Shown piece after piece: positions 27,991-33,900 of a stretch of 64,000 bases of DNA. The DNA comes from Brachybacterium sp. UMB0905 (GTDB lineage: Bacteria; Actinomycetota; Actinomycetes; Actinomycetales; Dermabacteraceae). The notes under the pieces were generated by a model, which did not search any database, was not told the origin of the DNA, and worked only from the letters and a program-made list of their open reading frames with translations. The position numbers were made by a program, and so were the translations under genes. Every line of letters begins with the position of its first letter. Position 1 is the stretch's first letter. Location: assembly GCF_002871795.1 (NCBI RefSeq), contig NZ_PNHL01000005.1, positions 1 to 64,000 on the forward strand, written 5' to 3'.

Positions 27991-28116
27991 CGTGCCATCA
28001 TCGCCCGGCCCGGTGGTTGCAGCGTGTCTGTGCGGGGTCGGTCACCTGGTGGACATCTCCGCGTGACCTGGATGACCATCGCGGGGTGATGCGCAGGGCA
28101 GCGGGGAGAGCACAGA

Positions 28117-28144
28117 AACGGCCCCGGCAGCTACCGGGGCCGTT
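28117..28144 (-). terminator. Terminator of the minus-strand tRNA pair
   Basis: AACGGCCCCGG at 28117-28127 pairs perfectly with 28134-28144 around a 6-base loop. On the minus strand it follows tRNA-Val by 7 bp and is trailed by a T-rich TTTCTGT overlapping the stem end. Confidence 0.8.
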
Positions 28145-28151
28145 CAGGGCG

Positions 28152-28223
28152 TGGGCGATACTGGGATCGAACCAGTGACCTCTTCCGTGTCAGGGAAGCG
28201 CGCTACCGCTGCGCCAATCGCCC
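28152..28223 (-). tRNA. tRNA-Val(GAC)
   Basis: The 72-nt cloverleaf has acceptor GGGCGAT/ATCGCCC, anticodon loop CTGACAC with anticodon GAC, the T loop GGTTCGATCC and discriminator A. CCA is not encoded. It reads GTC (and GTT) codons. It differs from the Val(GAC) copy at 28901 only by a flipped base pair (2-70). Confidence 0.95.
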
Positions 28224-28253
28224 GCTGCGTCCGAGGACGCGAGGGAGGGATGG

Positions 28254-28326
28254 AGCGGACGACCGGATTCGAACCGGCGACCCTCACCTTGGCAAGGTGA
28301 TGCTCTACCAACTGAGCTACGTCCGC
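28254..28326 (-). tRNA. tRNA-Gly(GCC)
   Basis: The 73-nt cloverleaf has acceptor GCGGACG/CGTCCGC, anticodon loop TTGCCAA with anticodon GCC, T loop GGTTCGAATCC and discriminator T. It is the first gene of the minus-strand pair, 30 bp before tRNA-Val. It differs at three positions from the plus-strand copy at 28660, two of which form one acceptor base pair. Confidence 0.95.
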
Positions 28327-28383
28327 AGGTGTCAGGCGCTGTGCTGAGCGGGGTGTGCTCGGCGGCATGACCGACGAGGAAGA

Positions 28384-28389
28384 ACAGTA
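28384..28389 (-). promoter_or_regulatory. Possible -10 box of the minus-strand tRNA pair
   Basis: On the minus strand TACTGT lies about 58 bp before tRNA-Gly. No clear -35 is visible. Confidence 0.35.
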
Positions 28390-28526
28390 GTCCGCATCGA
28401 TGGCTCGAGGCAAATGCGCGGGGCCGGCCGTGGCCGAGGTCACCGGGGGTGAGTCCTGGGGACTCACCGGCAGTGGATCGGATGTAGGTCACACTGGATC
28501 TGGCGTGAACCGCACCGAAAAGCGTG

Positions 28527-28532
28527 TAGGCT
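28527..28532 (+). promoter_or_regulatory. Possible -10 box of the plus-strand tRNA cluster
   Basis: TAGGCT lies 32 bp before tRNA-Val(CAC). A weak -35-like GTGAAC at 28505-28510 lies 16 bp upstream. Confidence 0.4.
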
Positions 28533-28564
28533 TCTTCGAGTCCGCTTCCGAGCGGGCGCACCGA

Positions 28565-28636
28565 GGGCGATTGGCGCAGCGGTAGCGCGCTTCCTTCACA
28601 CGGAAGAGGTCACTGGTTCGATCCCAGTATCGCCCA
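28565..28636 (+). tRNA. tRNA-Val(CAC)
   Basis: The 72-nt cloverleaf has anticodon loop TTCACAC with anticodon CAC, reading GTG. Apart from two bases in the anticodon loop (positions 32 and 34) it is identical to the Val(GAC) gene on the opposite strand at 28152-28223. CCA is not encoded. Confidence 0.95.
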
Positions 28637-28659
28637 CGCGGGATCCACGGATCCCCCGT

Positions 28660-28732
28660 GCGGACATAGCTCAGCTGGTAGAGCATCACCTTGCCAAGGT
28701 GAGGGTCGCCGGTTCGAATCCGGTTGTCCGCT
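28660..28732 (+). tRNA. tRNA-Gly(GCC)
   Basis: The 73-nt cloverleaf has acceptor GCGGACA/TGTCCGC, anticodon GCC in the loop TTGCCAA and discriminator T. It is the second gene of the plus-strand cluster, 23 bp after tRNA-Val(CAC), and a near-copy of the gene at 28254. Confidence 0.95.
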
Positions 28733-28738
28733 CCGAGG

Positions 28739-28773
28739 AACGGCGCCTCGACGATCCCGTCGGGAGCGCCGTT
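28739..28773 (+). terminator. Hairpin between tRNA-Gly and tRNA-Cys
   Basis: AACGGCGC at 28739-28746 pairs with 28766-28773 and encloses a second 5-bp stem with a 4-base loop. TTTCGC follows. It may be an internal terminator or a processing signal within the tRNA cluster. Confidence 0.5.
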
Positions 28774-28805
28774 TCGCATGGAGGGGCGGCGCACGCCATC
28801 TCCCT

Positions 28806-28876
28806 GGTGGGTTGGCCGAGTGGTTAGGCAACGGCCTGCAAAGCCGTGTACACGGGTTCGAATCCCGTACCCACCT
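28806..28876 (+). tRNA. tRNA-Cys(GCA)
   Basis: The 71-nt cloverleaf has acceptor GGTGGGT/ACCCACC, anticodon loop CTGCAAA with anticodon GCA, T loop GGTTCGAATCC and discriminator T. CCA is not encoded. Confidence 0.95.
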
Positions 28877-28900
28877 CTCCGCGACGCGCAGGCGTCGTCG

Positions 28901-28972
28901 GCGCGATTGGCGCAGCGGTAGCGCGCTTCCCTGACACGGAAGAGGTCACTGGTTCGATCCCAGTATCGCGCA
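28901..28972 (+). tRNA. tRNA-Val(GAC), second copy
   Basis: The 72-nt cloverleaf has acceptor GCGCGAT/ATCGCGC and anticodon GAC in the loop CTGACAC. It is identical to the copy at 28152 except for the acceptor pair 2-70 (C-G here, G-C there). It is the last gene of the cluster and is followed after 7 bp by a strong terminator. Confidence 0.95.
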
Positions 28973-28979
28973 CGGGAAG

Positions 28980-29009
28980 CAGGGCCCCGATCTTCGGATC
29001 GGGGCCCTG
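28980..29009 (+). terminator. Terminator of the tRNA cluster with UUCG tetraloop
   Basis: CAGGGCCCCGATC (28980-28992) pairs perfectly with 28997-29009 around TTCG, giving the extra-stable C(UUCG)G loop. No T run follows, as is common in actinobacteria. Confidence 0.8.
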
Positions 29010-29077
29010 TCGCATGCCGGATAACCTCGTGTCGCAGGACTGCGACAGACGCGCCGCACCTGGTACACCGATGCGAC
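29008..29077 (+). promoter_or_regulatory. Repeated TGTCGCA boxes before the lipoprotein cluster
   Basis: TGTCGCA occurs at 29008-29014 and 29030-29036 (22 bp apart). Its perfect inverse TGCGACA is at 29041-29047, forming an inverted repeat with a 4-bp spacer, and TGCGAC recurs at 29072-29077 just before the likely -35. The spacing is near two and three helical turns. It is a plausible operator array, perhaps for the response regulator encoded downstream. Confidence 0.5.
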
Positions 29078-29098
29078 GTTTCTCCGCCGGACGATACG

Positions 29099-29104
29099 TA
29101 GTCT
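29099..29104 (+). promoter_or_regulatory. Possible -10 box of the lipoprotein gene
   Basis: TAGTCT lies 51 bp before the ATG at 29155 and downstream of the TGTCGCA boxes. The -35 region is weak. Confidence 0.35.
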
Positions 29105-29154
29105 CCTACTCGTCAGCGCGGAGACGCCGCGCATCACGATGGGGGAGGACCACC

Positions 29155-29859
29155 ATGACCACGGCCGCACGCACATCCGTCATGTCGCGCCGCGGAGCTG
29201 TTGCGCTCGCGCTGCTCGGCGCGGCGAGCCTCACCGGCTGCTCCTTGAGCCTCGGCGAGGAGAAGAAGGACTCCGGTGTCTCTGGGGGAGAGGGCGAGAA
29301 CGCCCCGCAGGAGGACGGGCAGGAGCCGTCCGACGGCAGCGGACCGCAGGACGGCACCGAGCCGGCCGCCTCTGACGGCGGCGGCGATGAAGACACCGTC
29401 ATCGATGAGGAGACGCAGGCCGCGGGCGTGAACCCGGCCGACCTCGGAGAGCCCGTCTTCACCGCCGAGATCCCTGCCGTCGTGGACGGCGACCCCGAGG
29501 CGACGATGACCGTCTCGCTGTACGGCCTGCGCCGCAGCGGCGAGACCCTCATCGCCACCTTCAGCTTCCTCGTCAATTCCTCAGCGAAGGACGTCGAGTC
29601 CTCCTGGCTCTGGGACTACCTGGGGGGCCAGGGCTGGAACCCGTTCGCGGTGGACACCGTGAATCTCAACCGCCACGGTGTCATGAAGTCCGACCAGAAC
29701 CAGTACACGCAGACCGAGTACCAGGGAACGGAATTCCTGCCCGGGCAGACGTTCTACGCCTTCGCCATGTTCGCCGCCCCGCCGAAGGACGTCACCACGA
29801 TGGATGTCAACCTGGTCGACGGCGCTCCGATGGCGACCGACGTGGAGATCGAAGGATGA
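29155..29859 (+). CDS. Putative lipoprotein of unknown function
   Basis: This is a secreted, lipid-anchored protein (234 residues). A signal peptide begins with VMSRRGAVALALL and ends in the lipobox SLTGC, making Cys29 the modified residue. The twin Arg suggests that Tat export is possible. A disordered Gly/Asp/Glu-rich linker (about 35-85) precedes a compact beta-rich domain (about 100-234) with no motif I recognise; DUF4352-like folds look similar in layout. The open frame continues upstream through tRNA-Val, but GGGGGAGG 5 bp before ATG 29155 fixes the start. The stop overlaps the OmpA-domain gene in an ATGA. Confidence 0.85.
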   Translation: MTTAARTSVMSRRGAVALALLGAASLTGCSLSLGEEKKDSGVSGGEGENAPQEDGQEPSDGSGPQDGTEPAASDGGGDEDTVIDEETQAAGVNPADLGEPVFTAEIPAVVDGDPEATMTVSLYGLRRSGETLIATFSFLVNSSAKDVESSWLWDYLGGQGWNPFAVDTVNLNRHGVMKSDQNQYTQTEYQGTEFLPGQTFYAFAMFAAPPKDVTTMDVNLVDGAPMATDVEIEG

Positions 29860-30383
29860 GCGCCGCACCCGCCCCGCAGGCCACCTGGAGCCGACGCGGA
29901 GCCGTCATGCTGCTCGGCCTTGCCGCCGTGGGACTGGCCGGCCGTGCCCTCGCCGATGGCGAGGAGAACATCTCGCCCCTGGACCCGATGATCGCCCCGC
30001 TGGACAAGCAGATCACGCCGCTGGAGACCGTCGACCGCGACGGTGAGGACACGGTCATCACCCTCGCCTCCGACATCCTGTTCGAGACCGGCAAGAGCGA
30101 CCTCAGTGACGCGGCGACCGCCAAGATCGGGAAGCTCGTGAAGGATGTCCCGAAGGGGGTGGAGATCCTCGTCGACGGGTACACCGACAATGTGCCCTAC
30201 CAGCGCGGTAACGACGTGCTGTCGAAGGAGCGTGCGCAGGCGGTGGCCGATGCGATCACCGCATCGCGATCGGATCTGAAGCCGAAGGTCACCGGACACG
30301 GCGAAGCCGACCCGGTGGCCAGCAATGACGAGCCCGATGGCCGCGCCCAGAACCGTCGGGTGGAGATCCGCTATGACGGCTGA
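29856..30383 (+). CDS. OmpA-domain protein with signal peptide
   Basis: The protein (175 residues) has an N-terminal signal sequence (WSRRGAVMLLGLAAVGLAG, cleavage likely after RALA) and a C-terminal OmpA/MotB-type peptidoglycan-binding domain. The domain shows SDILFETGKSDLSDAA (about 73-88), VDGYTDNVP and LSKERAQAVADAI, and ends in GRAQNRRVEIRYDG, the motif that contacts diaminopimelate. In a monoderm actinomycete it should bind the cell wall from outside. It is translationally coupled to the lipoprotein and shares the same SRRGAV signal motif. A two-component system follows. Confidence 0.88.
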   Translation: MSAAPAPQATWSRRGAVMLLGLAAVGLAGRALADGEENISPLDPMIAPLDKQITPLETVDRDGEDTVITLASDILFETGKSDLSDAATAKIGKLVKDVPKGVEILVDGYTDNVPYQRGNDVLSKERAQAVADAITASRSDLKPKVTGHGEADPVASNDEPDGRAQNRRVEIRYDG

Positions 30384-30394
30384 CATTGAACCGG

Positions 30395-30413
30395 GCGGGG
30401 CTGCCGGCCCCGC
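30395..30413 (+). terminator. Hairpin between the OmpA-domain gene and the response regulator
   Basis: GCGGGGC at 30395-30401 pairs with GCCCCGC at 30407-30413 around a 5-base loop. It lies 11 bp after the OmpA-domain stop and could reduce read-through into the regulatory genes. Confidence 0.45.
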
Positions 30414-30440
30414 AACCGGATCCTGACCGGAAGGACACCG

Positions 30441-31163
30441 ATGCTCCCTCCCGCTACTCGGCCGAGGATCCTTCTCGTCGACGACGATGCGACGATCCGC
30501 GAGCATCTCGGCCCGGTGCTCGAGCGCAACGGCCTCGAGGTCACTACGGCCATCGACGGTGCCGATGCCCTGCGCCGCATCAGCTCGCGGCGCCCGGACC
30601 TCGTGATCCTCGATGTGCTCATGCCCGTGCTGGACGGCCGCGAGACCCTGCGGCGCATCCGCGCCGAAGGAGATTGGCTGCCCGTCATCCTGCTCACCGA
30701 GGTGGGGGAGACCTTCGAGCGGGCCGCCGCGCTGGATGAGGGGGCCGATGACTACCTCACCAAGCCCTTTGACCCCCTCGAGCTGCTGGCCCGCATTCGC
30801 GCGGTGCTGCGCCGCAGCATCGCCGGGGTAGCGCCCCTGAGCGCGGCCGAGGCCCTGGTGGCTGGGAACGTGCGGCTCGAGCGCCCCGCTCGGCGCGTGC
30901 TGCTGGACGGACGGGAAAGGGCGCTCACGCCGCGTGCATTCGCGCTGCTGGAGTTCCTCATGAGCCATCCCGACGAGGTGTTCAGCAGGGAGCGCCTCAT
31001 GGAACGCGTGTGGGGCTTCGAGTCGATCGTCACCACGCGCGCGGTAGACCACCGCATCGCTGAGATCCGCCGCGTGCTCGAGGACGATCCCTCCACCCCG
31101 ATCTACCTCGAGACCGTTCCCGGCACGGGGTATCGCTTCCTGGCTGCGGTGGAGCGCGCATGA
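30441..31163 (+). CDS. OmpR-type response regulator
   Basis: This is a DNA-binding response regulator (240 residues). The receiver domain (about 8-125) has the acidic pocket VDDD (13-16), the phosphorylated Asp58 in VILDVLMP and LTKPFDPLELLARI. The C-terminal winged-helix domain (about 140-238) has ALTPRAFALLEFLMSHPDEV, RVWGFESIVTTRAVDHRIAE and ETVPGTGYRFLA. GGAAGGA precedes the ATG by 7 bp. It overlaps the kinase gene in an ATGA. Confidence 0.95.
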   Translation: MLPPATRPRILLVDDDATIREHLGPVLERNGLEVTTAIDGADALRRISSRRPDLVILDVLMPVLDGRETLRRIRAEGDWLPVILLTEVGETFERAAALDEGADDYLTKPFDPLELLARIRAVLRRSIAGVAPLSAAEALVAGNVRLERPARRVLLDGRERALTPRAFALLEFLMSHPDEVFSRERLMERVWGFESIVTTRAVDHRIAEIRRVLEDDPSTPIYLETVPGTGYRFLAAVERA

Positions 31164-32059
31164 GGCGCTTCCTCCTGTCCGCTCTGCTCGCCCTGCCCGC
31201 ACTGGGCCTGGTGACGAGCCTGGTGTGGTGGCTGCTCGGCGGCGGCCCTGACTACCGCATCACCGGCTCCCTCACCTGGGTTCCGGTGCTGGTGGGGCTC
31301 CTCGCCGCCCTCGCCCTGTTGCCCACCCTCGCCGTCGGGGCGCTTGTGCGCCGGCGCGAGGAGCATGTCCGCGCCGAAGCTCAGCAGGAGCATGCGGAAC
31401 GGCGCCGACGACTGCTGGCCCGGCTGGATCACGAGATGAAGAACCCCATCCAGGGGATCCGGGCGGCGCTCGCCGATGAACCCTCCGACCGGCAGCGTGC
31501 CAGCATCGACCTGCAGGCTCGCCGCCTCAGCGGGCTGCTGGGGGATCTGCGCAAGATCAGCGAGGTGGAGCACGCCACGCTGGAGCGCTCCACCGTCAAC
31601 CTCGCCGAACTGGTCGATGAGGTGGTGCTCTGCGCCGGGGAACTGCCCGGCGCATCCCAGCGCCGGCTCGGCATCTCCCTGCCGCGAGCACCCCGTCCGC
31701 TGCCACCGGTGAGCGCGGACTCCGACCTGCTGTTCCTGGCACTCAGCAATGTGCTCACCAACGCTGTGAAGTACTCCGCGCCCGGGGACGCGATCGAGAT
31801 CCGGGGCCGCGAGGAGGACGGCCAGGTGGTGCTCGAGATCGCCGATACCGGGCGCGGCATCCCGGCCGATGAGCTGGCCCTGGTGTGGGAGGAGCTCGAA
31901 CGCTCCCGCGAGGTGCGGGGGACGGAAGGTTCCGGACTCGGACTGCCCATGGTGCGCGCGATCATGGAGCGTCACGGCGGTACGGCAAACCTCGCCTCCT
32001 GGCACGGCCAGGGATCTACAGTCACGCTGCGCCTGCCGGCCGCACCCGCAGGAGGCTGA
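31160..32059 (+). CDS. Sensor histidine kinase with minimal external loop
   Basis: This membrane histidine kinase (299 residues) is the partner of the preceding regulator. Two helices (about 5-26 and 40-62) enclose an external loop of only about 13-15 residues, as in intramembrane-sensing kinases. The phosphorylated His91 is in ARLDHEMKNPIQGI. The ATPase domain has the N box LSNVLTNAVKYS, G1 EIADTGRGIP and G2 GTEGSGLGLPMVRAIMERHGG. With almost no sensor domain, it may detect the state of the membrane or of a partner such as the lipoprotein or OmpA-domain protein encoded just upstream. Confidence 0.93.
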   Translation: MRRFLLSALLALPALGLVTSLVWWLLGGGPDYRITGSLTWVPVLVGLLAALALLPTLAVGALVRRREEHVRAEAQQEHAERRRRLLARLDHEMKNPIQGIRAALADEPSDRQRASIDLQARRLSGLLGDLRKISEVEHATLERSTVNLAELVDEVVLCAGELPGASQRRLGISLPRAPRPLPPVSADSDLLFLALSNVLTNAVKYSAPGDAIEIRGREEDGQVVLEIADTGRGIPADELALVWEELERSREVRGTEGSGLGLPMVRAIMERHGGTANLASWHGQGSTVTLRLPAAPAGG

Positions 32060-32075
32060 GTGGGAACGGGTGCAC

Positions 32076-32093
32076 ACGTGAGGCTCCTCACGT
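32076..32093. promoter_or_regulatory. Perfect palindromic operator before azoR
   Basis: ACGTGAGG-CT-CCTCACGT is a perfect inverted repeat of 8 + 2 + 8 bases whose last base is the first base of the TAGGGT -10 box. A repressor bound here would block transcription. The 2-base loop makes an RNA role less likely. Confidence 0.65.
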
Positions 32094-32098
32094 AGGGT
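32093..32098 (+). promoter_or_regulatory. -10 box of azoR
   Basis: TAGGGT lies about 58 bp before the ATG at 32157 and overlaps the end of the palindromic operator by one base. Confidence 0.5.
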
Positions 32099-32156
32099 GA
32101 TTGCGAGCCGCACATCCAGCTCGGCGCACGCCGGGTACGACGTCGAAGGAGACATC

Positions 32157-32774
32157 ATGCGAGTCCTCGTCATCCGCGCCCACCCCCTGGGCTCCGACAA
32201 GTCCCGTTCCATGGCCATGACCGATGCTTTTCTCGAGGGGCTGCGCAGTGCACATCCCAATGCCGCGGTGGATGAGGTCCGGCTGTACGACACCGCCGTC
32301 CCGGAGATCGACCTCGACCTCATGAGCGCATGGGAGGCCCAGGCCGCGGGGGAGCACTTCTCGCATCTCTCGGCGCAGCAGCAGAACAAGCTCGCGCTGT
32401 TCGACCAGTACACGAAGCAGTTCCTCGCTGCGGACCTCGTGGTGATCGCCAACCCCCTGTGGAACCTCTCGATCCCCACCCGTCTGAAGGCCTGGATCGA
32501 CACCGTCTGCCGCTCCGGCATCTCTTTCCGCTACAACGAGTCCGGGGAGCCCGAGGGCCTGATCACCGGGAAGAAGGTCGTTCACCTGCAGGCCAGCGGC
32601 GGTCACTTCAACCAGCAGGATCCTGCCACGCAGTACGTCGCAGGAATGTTCCGTTTCCTGGGCTGCGAGGTGGAGTCCTACGCCGCCGAGGGCATGGACC
32701 ACGAACCGGACCGGGCCGAGGAGATCATGCAGCAGGCCCTTGCTGCGGTGCGAGAGCTCGCGGCGAGCCTGTGA
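32157..32774 (+). CDS. azoR: FMN-dependent NADH-azoreductase / quinone reductase
   Basis: This flavodoxin-fold, FMN-dependent oxidoreductase of the AzoR family (205 residues) reduces quinones and azo compounds by two electrons with NAD(P)H. Visible motifs are VIRAHPLGSDKSRSM for the FMN phosphate, ANPLWNLSIPTRLKAWIDTV (about 98-117) for the flavin ring and dimer, and LQASGGHFNQQDPATQYV (about 146-163). The AAGGAGA 7 bp upstream fixes ATG 32157. The gene stands alone. The operator overlapping its promoter suggests induction by electrophiles or quinones, which is inferred from the family. Confidence 0.92.
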   Translation: MRVLVIRAHPLGSDKSRSMAMTDAFLEGLRSAHPNAAVDEVRLYDTAVPEIDLDLMSAWEAQAAGEHFSHLSAQQQNKLALFDQYTKQFLAADLVVIANPLWNLSIPTRLKAWIDTVCRSGISFRYNESGEPEGLITGKKVVHLQASGGHFNQQDPATQYVAGMFRFLGCEVESYAAEGMDHEPDRAEEIMQQALAAVRELAASL

Positions 32775-32793
32775 CCGCAGAAGAGTGTTTCTA

Positions 32794-32827
32794 GCCGCAC
32801 AGAGCTTCTGGCCGCACAGAGCTTCTG
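32794..32827 (+). repeat. Exact tandem duplication of 17 bp
   Basis: GCCGCACAGAGCTTCTG occurs twice in direct tandem at 32794-32810 and 32811-32827, and a third partial start (GCCGATC) follows. It lies in the spacer between azoR and the convergent ctlX, just before the terminator. Confidence 0.8.
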
Positions 32828-32835
32828 GCCGATCG

Positions 32836-32875
32836 GCGCGCCGGGCTGGGCTGGTCTCAGCCCGGCCCGGCGCGC
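32836..32875. terminator. Strong bidirectional terminator between azoR and ctlX
   Basis: A 17-bp stem with one G-T pair (32836-32852 with 32859-32875) and a 6-base loop lies 4 bp from the ctlX stop codon and 61 bp after azoR. It can serve both convergent genes. Confidence 0.8.
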
Positions 32876-32878
32876 TGA

Positions 32879-33898
32879 TCATTGCGCGCGGCGCTGCAGG
32901 TGCAGTCCCGCGATCATGCAGCGTACGGATCCGCCGGCCGCCTCGATCGTCGGCACCGGCTGCGCGAGCACGCGCACATGCGCCTCCAGCATCGCCAGCT
33001 GATCCGGCTGCAGCGAGGCATGGGCGGTGGTGGACATCGCCAGCACCGGGCCGCCGCGGCCAGTCAGCTCCTTGCAGTTCCCCGCGAAGGAGCGCACCTG
33101 CGCCTCGGTCAGCTCGACCACGGTGCGGCCGCTCTCGCGCAGCGCGTGCAGCACCCGCTCGCGCTGGATCTGGTCCCGGATCATCTCCGCGCCGATCACG
33201 GCGATCTCTTCGCCGATGCTCATGAGCACGTTCGTGTGGTATACGGGCACGCCCGTCGCATCGCTCGCATCGAACACGAGCGGCACGTAGCCGCGGTCAC
33301 GGCAGAACTCCGCCAGCAGCTCTTCGTCCATCCGCCGGGACCGGCAGGCGTAGGCCACCCGGTGCACATGGTCGAGCACCATCGCGCCGGTGCCCTCGAG
33401 GAACCGGCCGTCCTCCTCGCCGGGGGAGTAGTCCACCACGCGGCGCACCACGAAGCCCTGGCGCAGGCGTCGCAGCACATCACCACGTCGTTCGGGACGA
33501 CGGTTCGGGGCGTACAGCGGGAACAGGCACACCGTCCCGTCGGCGTGGGTGGTGATCCAGTTGTTCGGGAACACGCTGTCCGGGCGGCGGGCCGAGGCGT
33601 CGTCGAACACCGTCACCGCGACACCGGCCCGCCGCAGCGCCGCCGCGAGGGCCGTCACCTCCGCGCGAGCTCGCGCGGCGACGTCTGCGGGGCTGCCGTC
33701 GGCCAGGCGCTGGAAGGCGTTGTCCGCCCGCGTGACCGGGTTCGGGGTGAAGTGGTGGGGGCGCACCAGGAACACGGCCGATGGCGACTGCGCCGTGCGC
33801 AGCCCGGAGGCATCCGCCGCGCGGGCCGCGCGCGCATCCGCGTCGGTGAGCGGAACCTGGGCACCTCGGACGGGGGAGAGCACGTCCGTGAGGCTCAT
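32879..33898 (-). CDS. ctlX: Citrulline/arginine hydrolase CtlX-type
   Basis: This is a guanidino-group-modifying enzyme of the arginine deiminase/amidinotransferase superfamily (339 residues), matching the citrulline-utilisation hydrolase CtlX. Visible motifs are FLVRPHHFTPNP near the start, DSVFPNNWITTHADGT (about 106-121), FLEGTGAMVLDH (about 162-173), VYHTNVLMSIG with the catalytic His region, and AGGSVRCMIAG with the nucleophile-type Cys near the end. It starts 2 bp after the ornithine cyclodeaminase stop, so both are in one operon. Together they would yield ornithine and then proline. The frame is open further upstream inside ocd, but the MSLTDVL start fits the operon. Confidence 0.87.
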   Translation of the reverse strand: MSLTDVLSPVRGAQVPLTDADARAARAADASGLRTAQSPSAVFLVRPHHFTPNPVTRADNAFQRLADGSPADVAARARAEVTALAAALRRAGVAVTVFDDASARRPDSVFPNNWITTHADGTVCLFPLYAPNRRPERRGDVLRRLRQGFVVRRVVDYSPGEEDGRFLEGTGAMVLDHVHRVAYACRSRRMDEELLAEFCRDRGYVPLVFDASDATGVPVYHTNVLMSIGEEIAVIGAEMIRDQIQRERVLHALRESGRTVVELTEAQVRSFAGNCKELTGRGGPVLAMSTTAHASLQPDQLAMLEAHVRVLAQPVPTIEAAGGSVRCMIAGLHLQRRAQ

Positions 33899-33900
33899 CC

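Noticed and set aside
25672-28089. 805-codon open frame on the plus strand
   Set aside because: It is antisense to treY and treX and rich in His, Val, Gly and Gln. No motif is seen.
28846-29154. Upstream extension of the lipoprotein frame
   Set aside because: It would run through tRNA-Val and the terminator. The GGGGGAGG site and the signal peptide fix the start at 29155.
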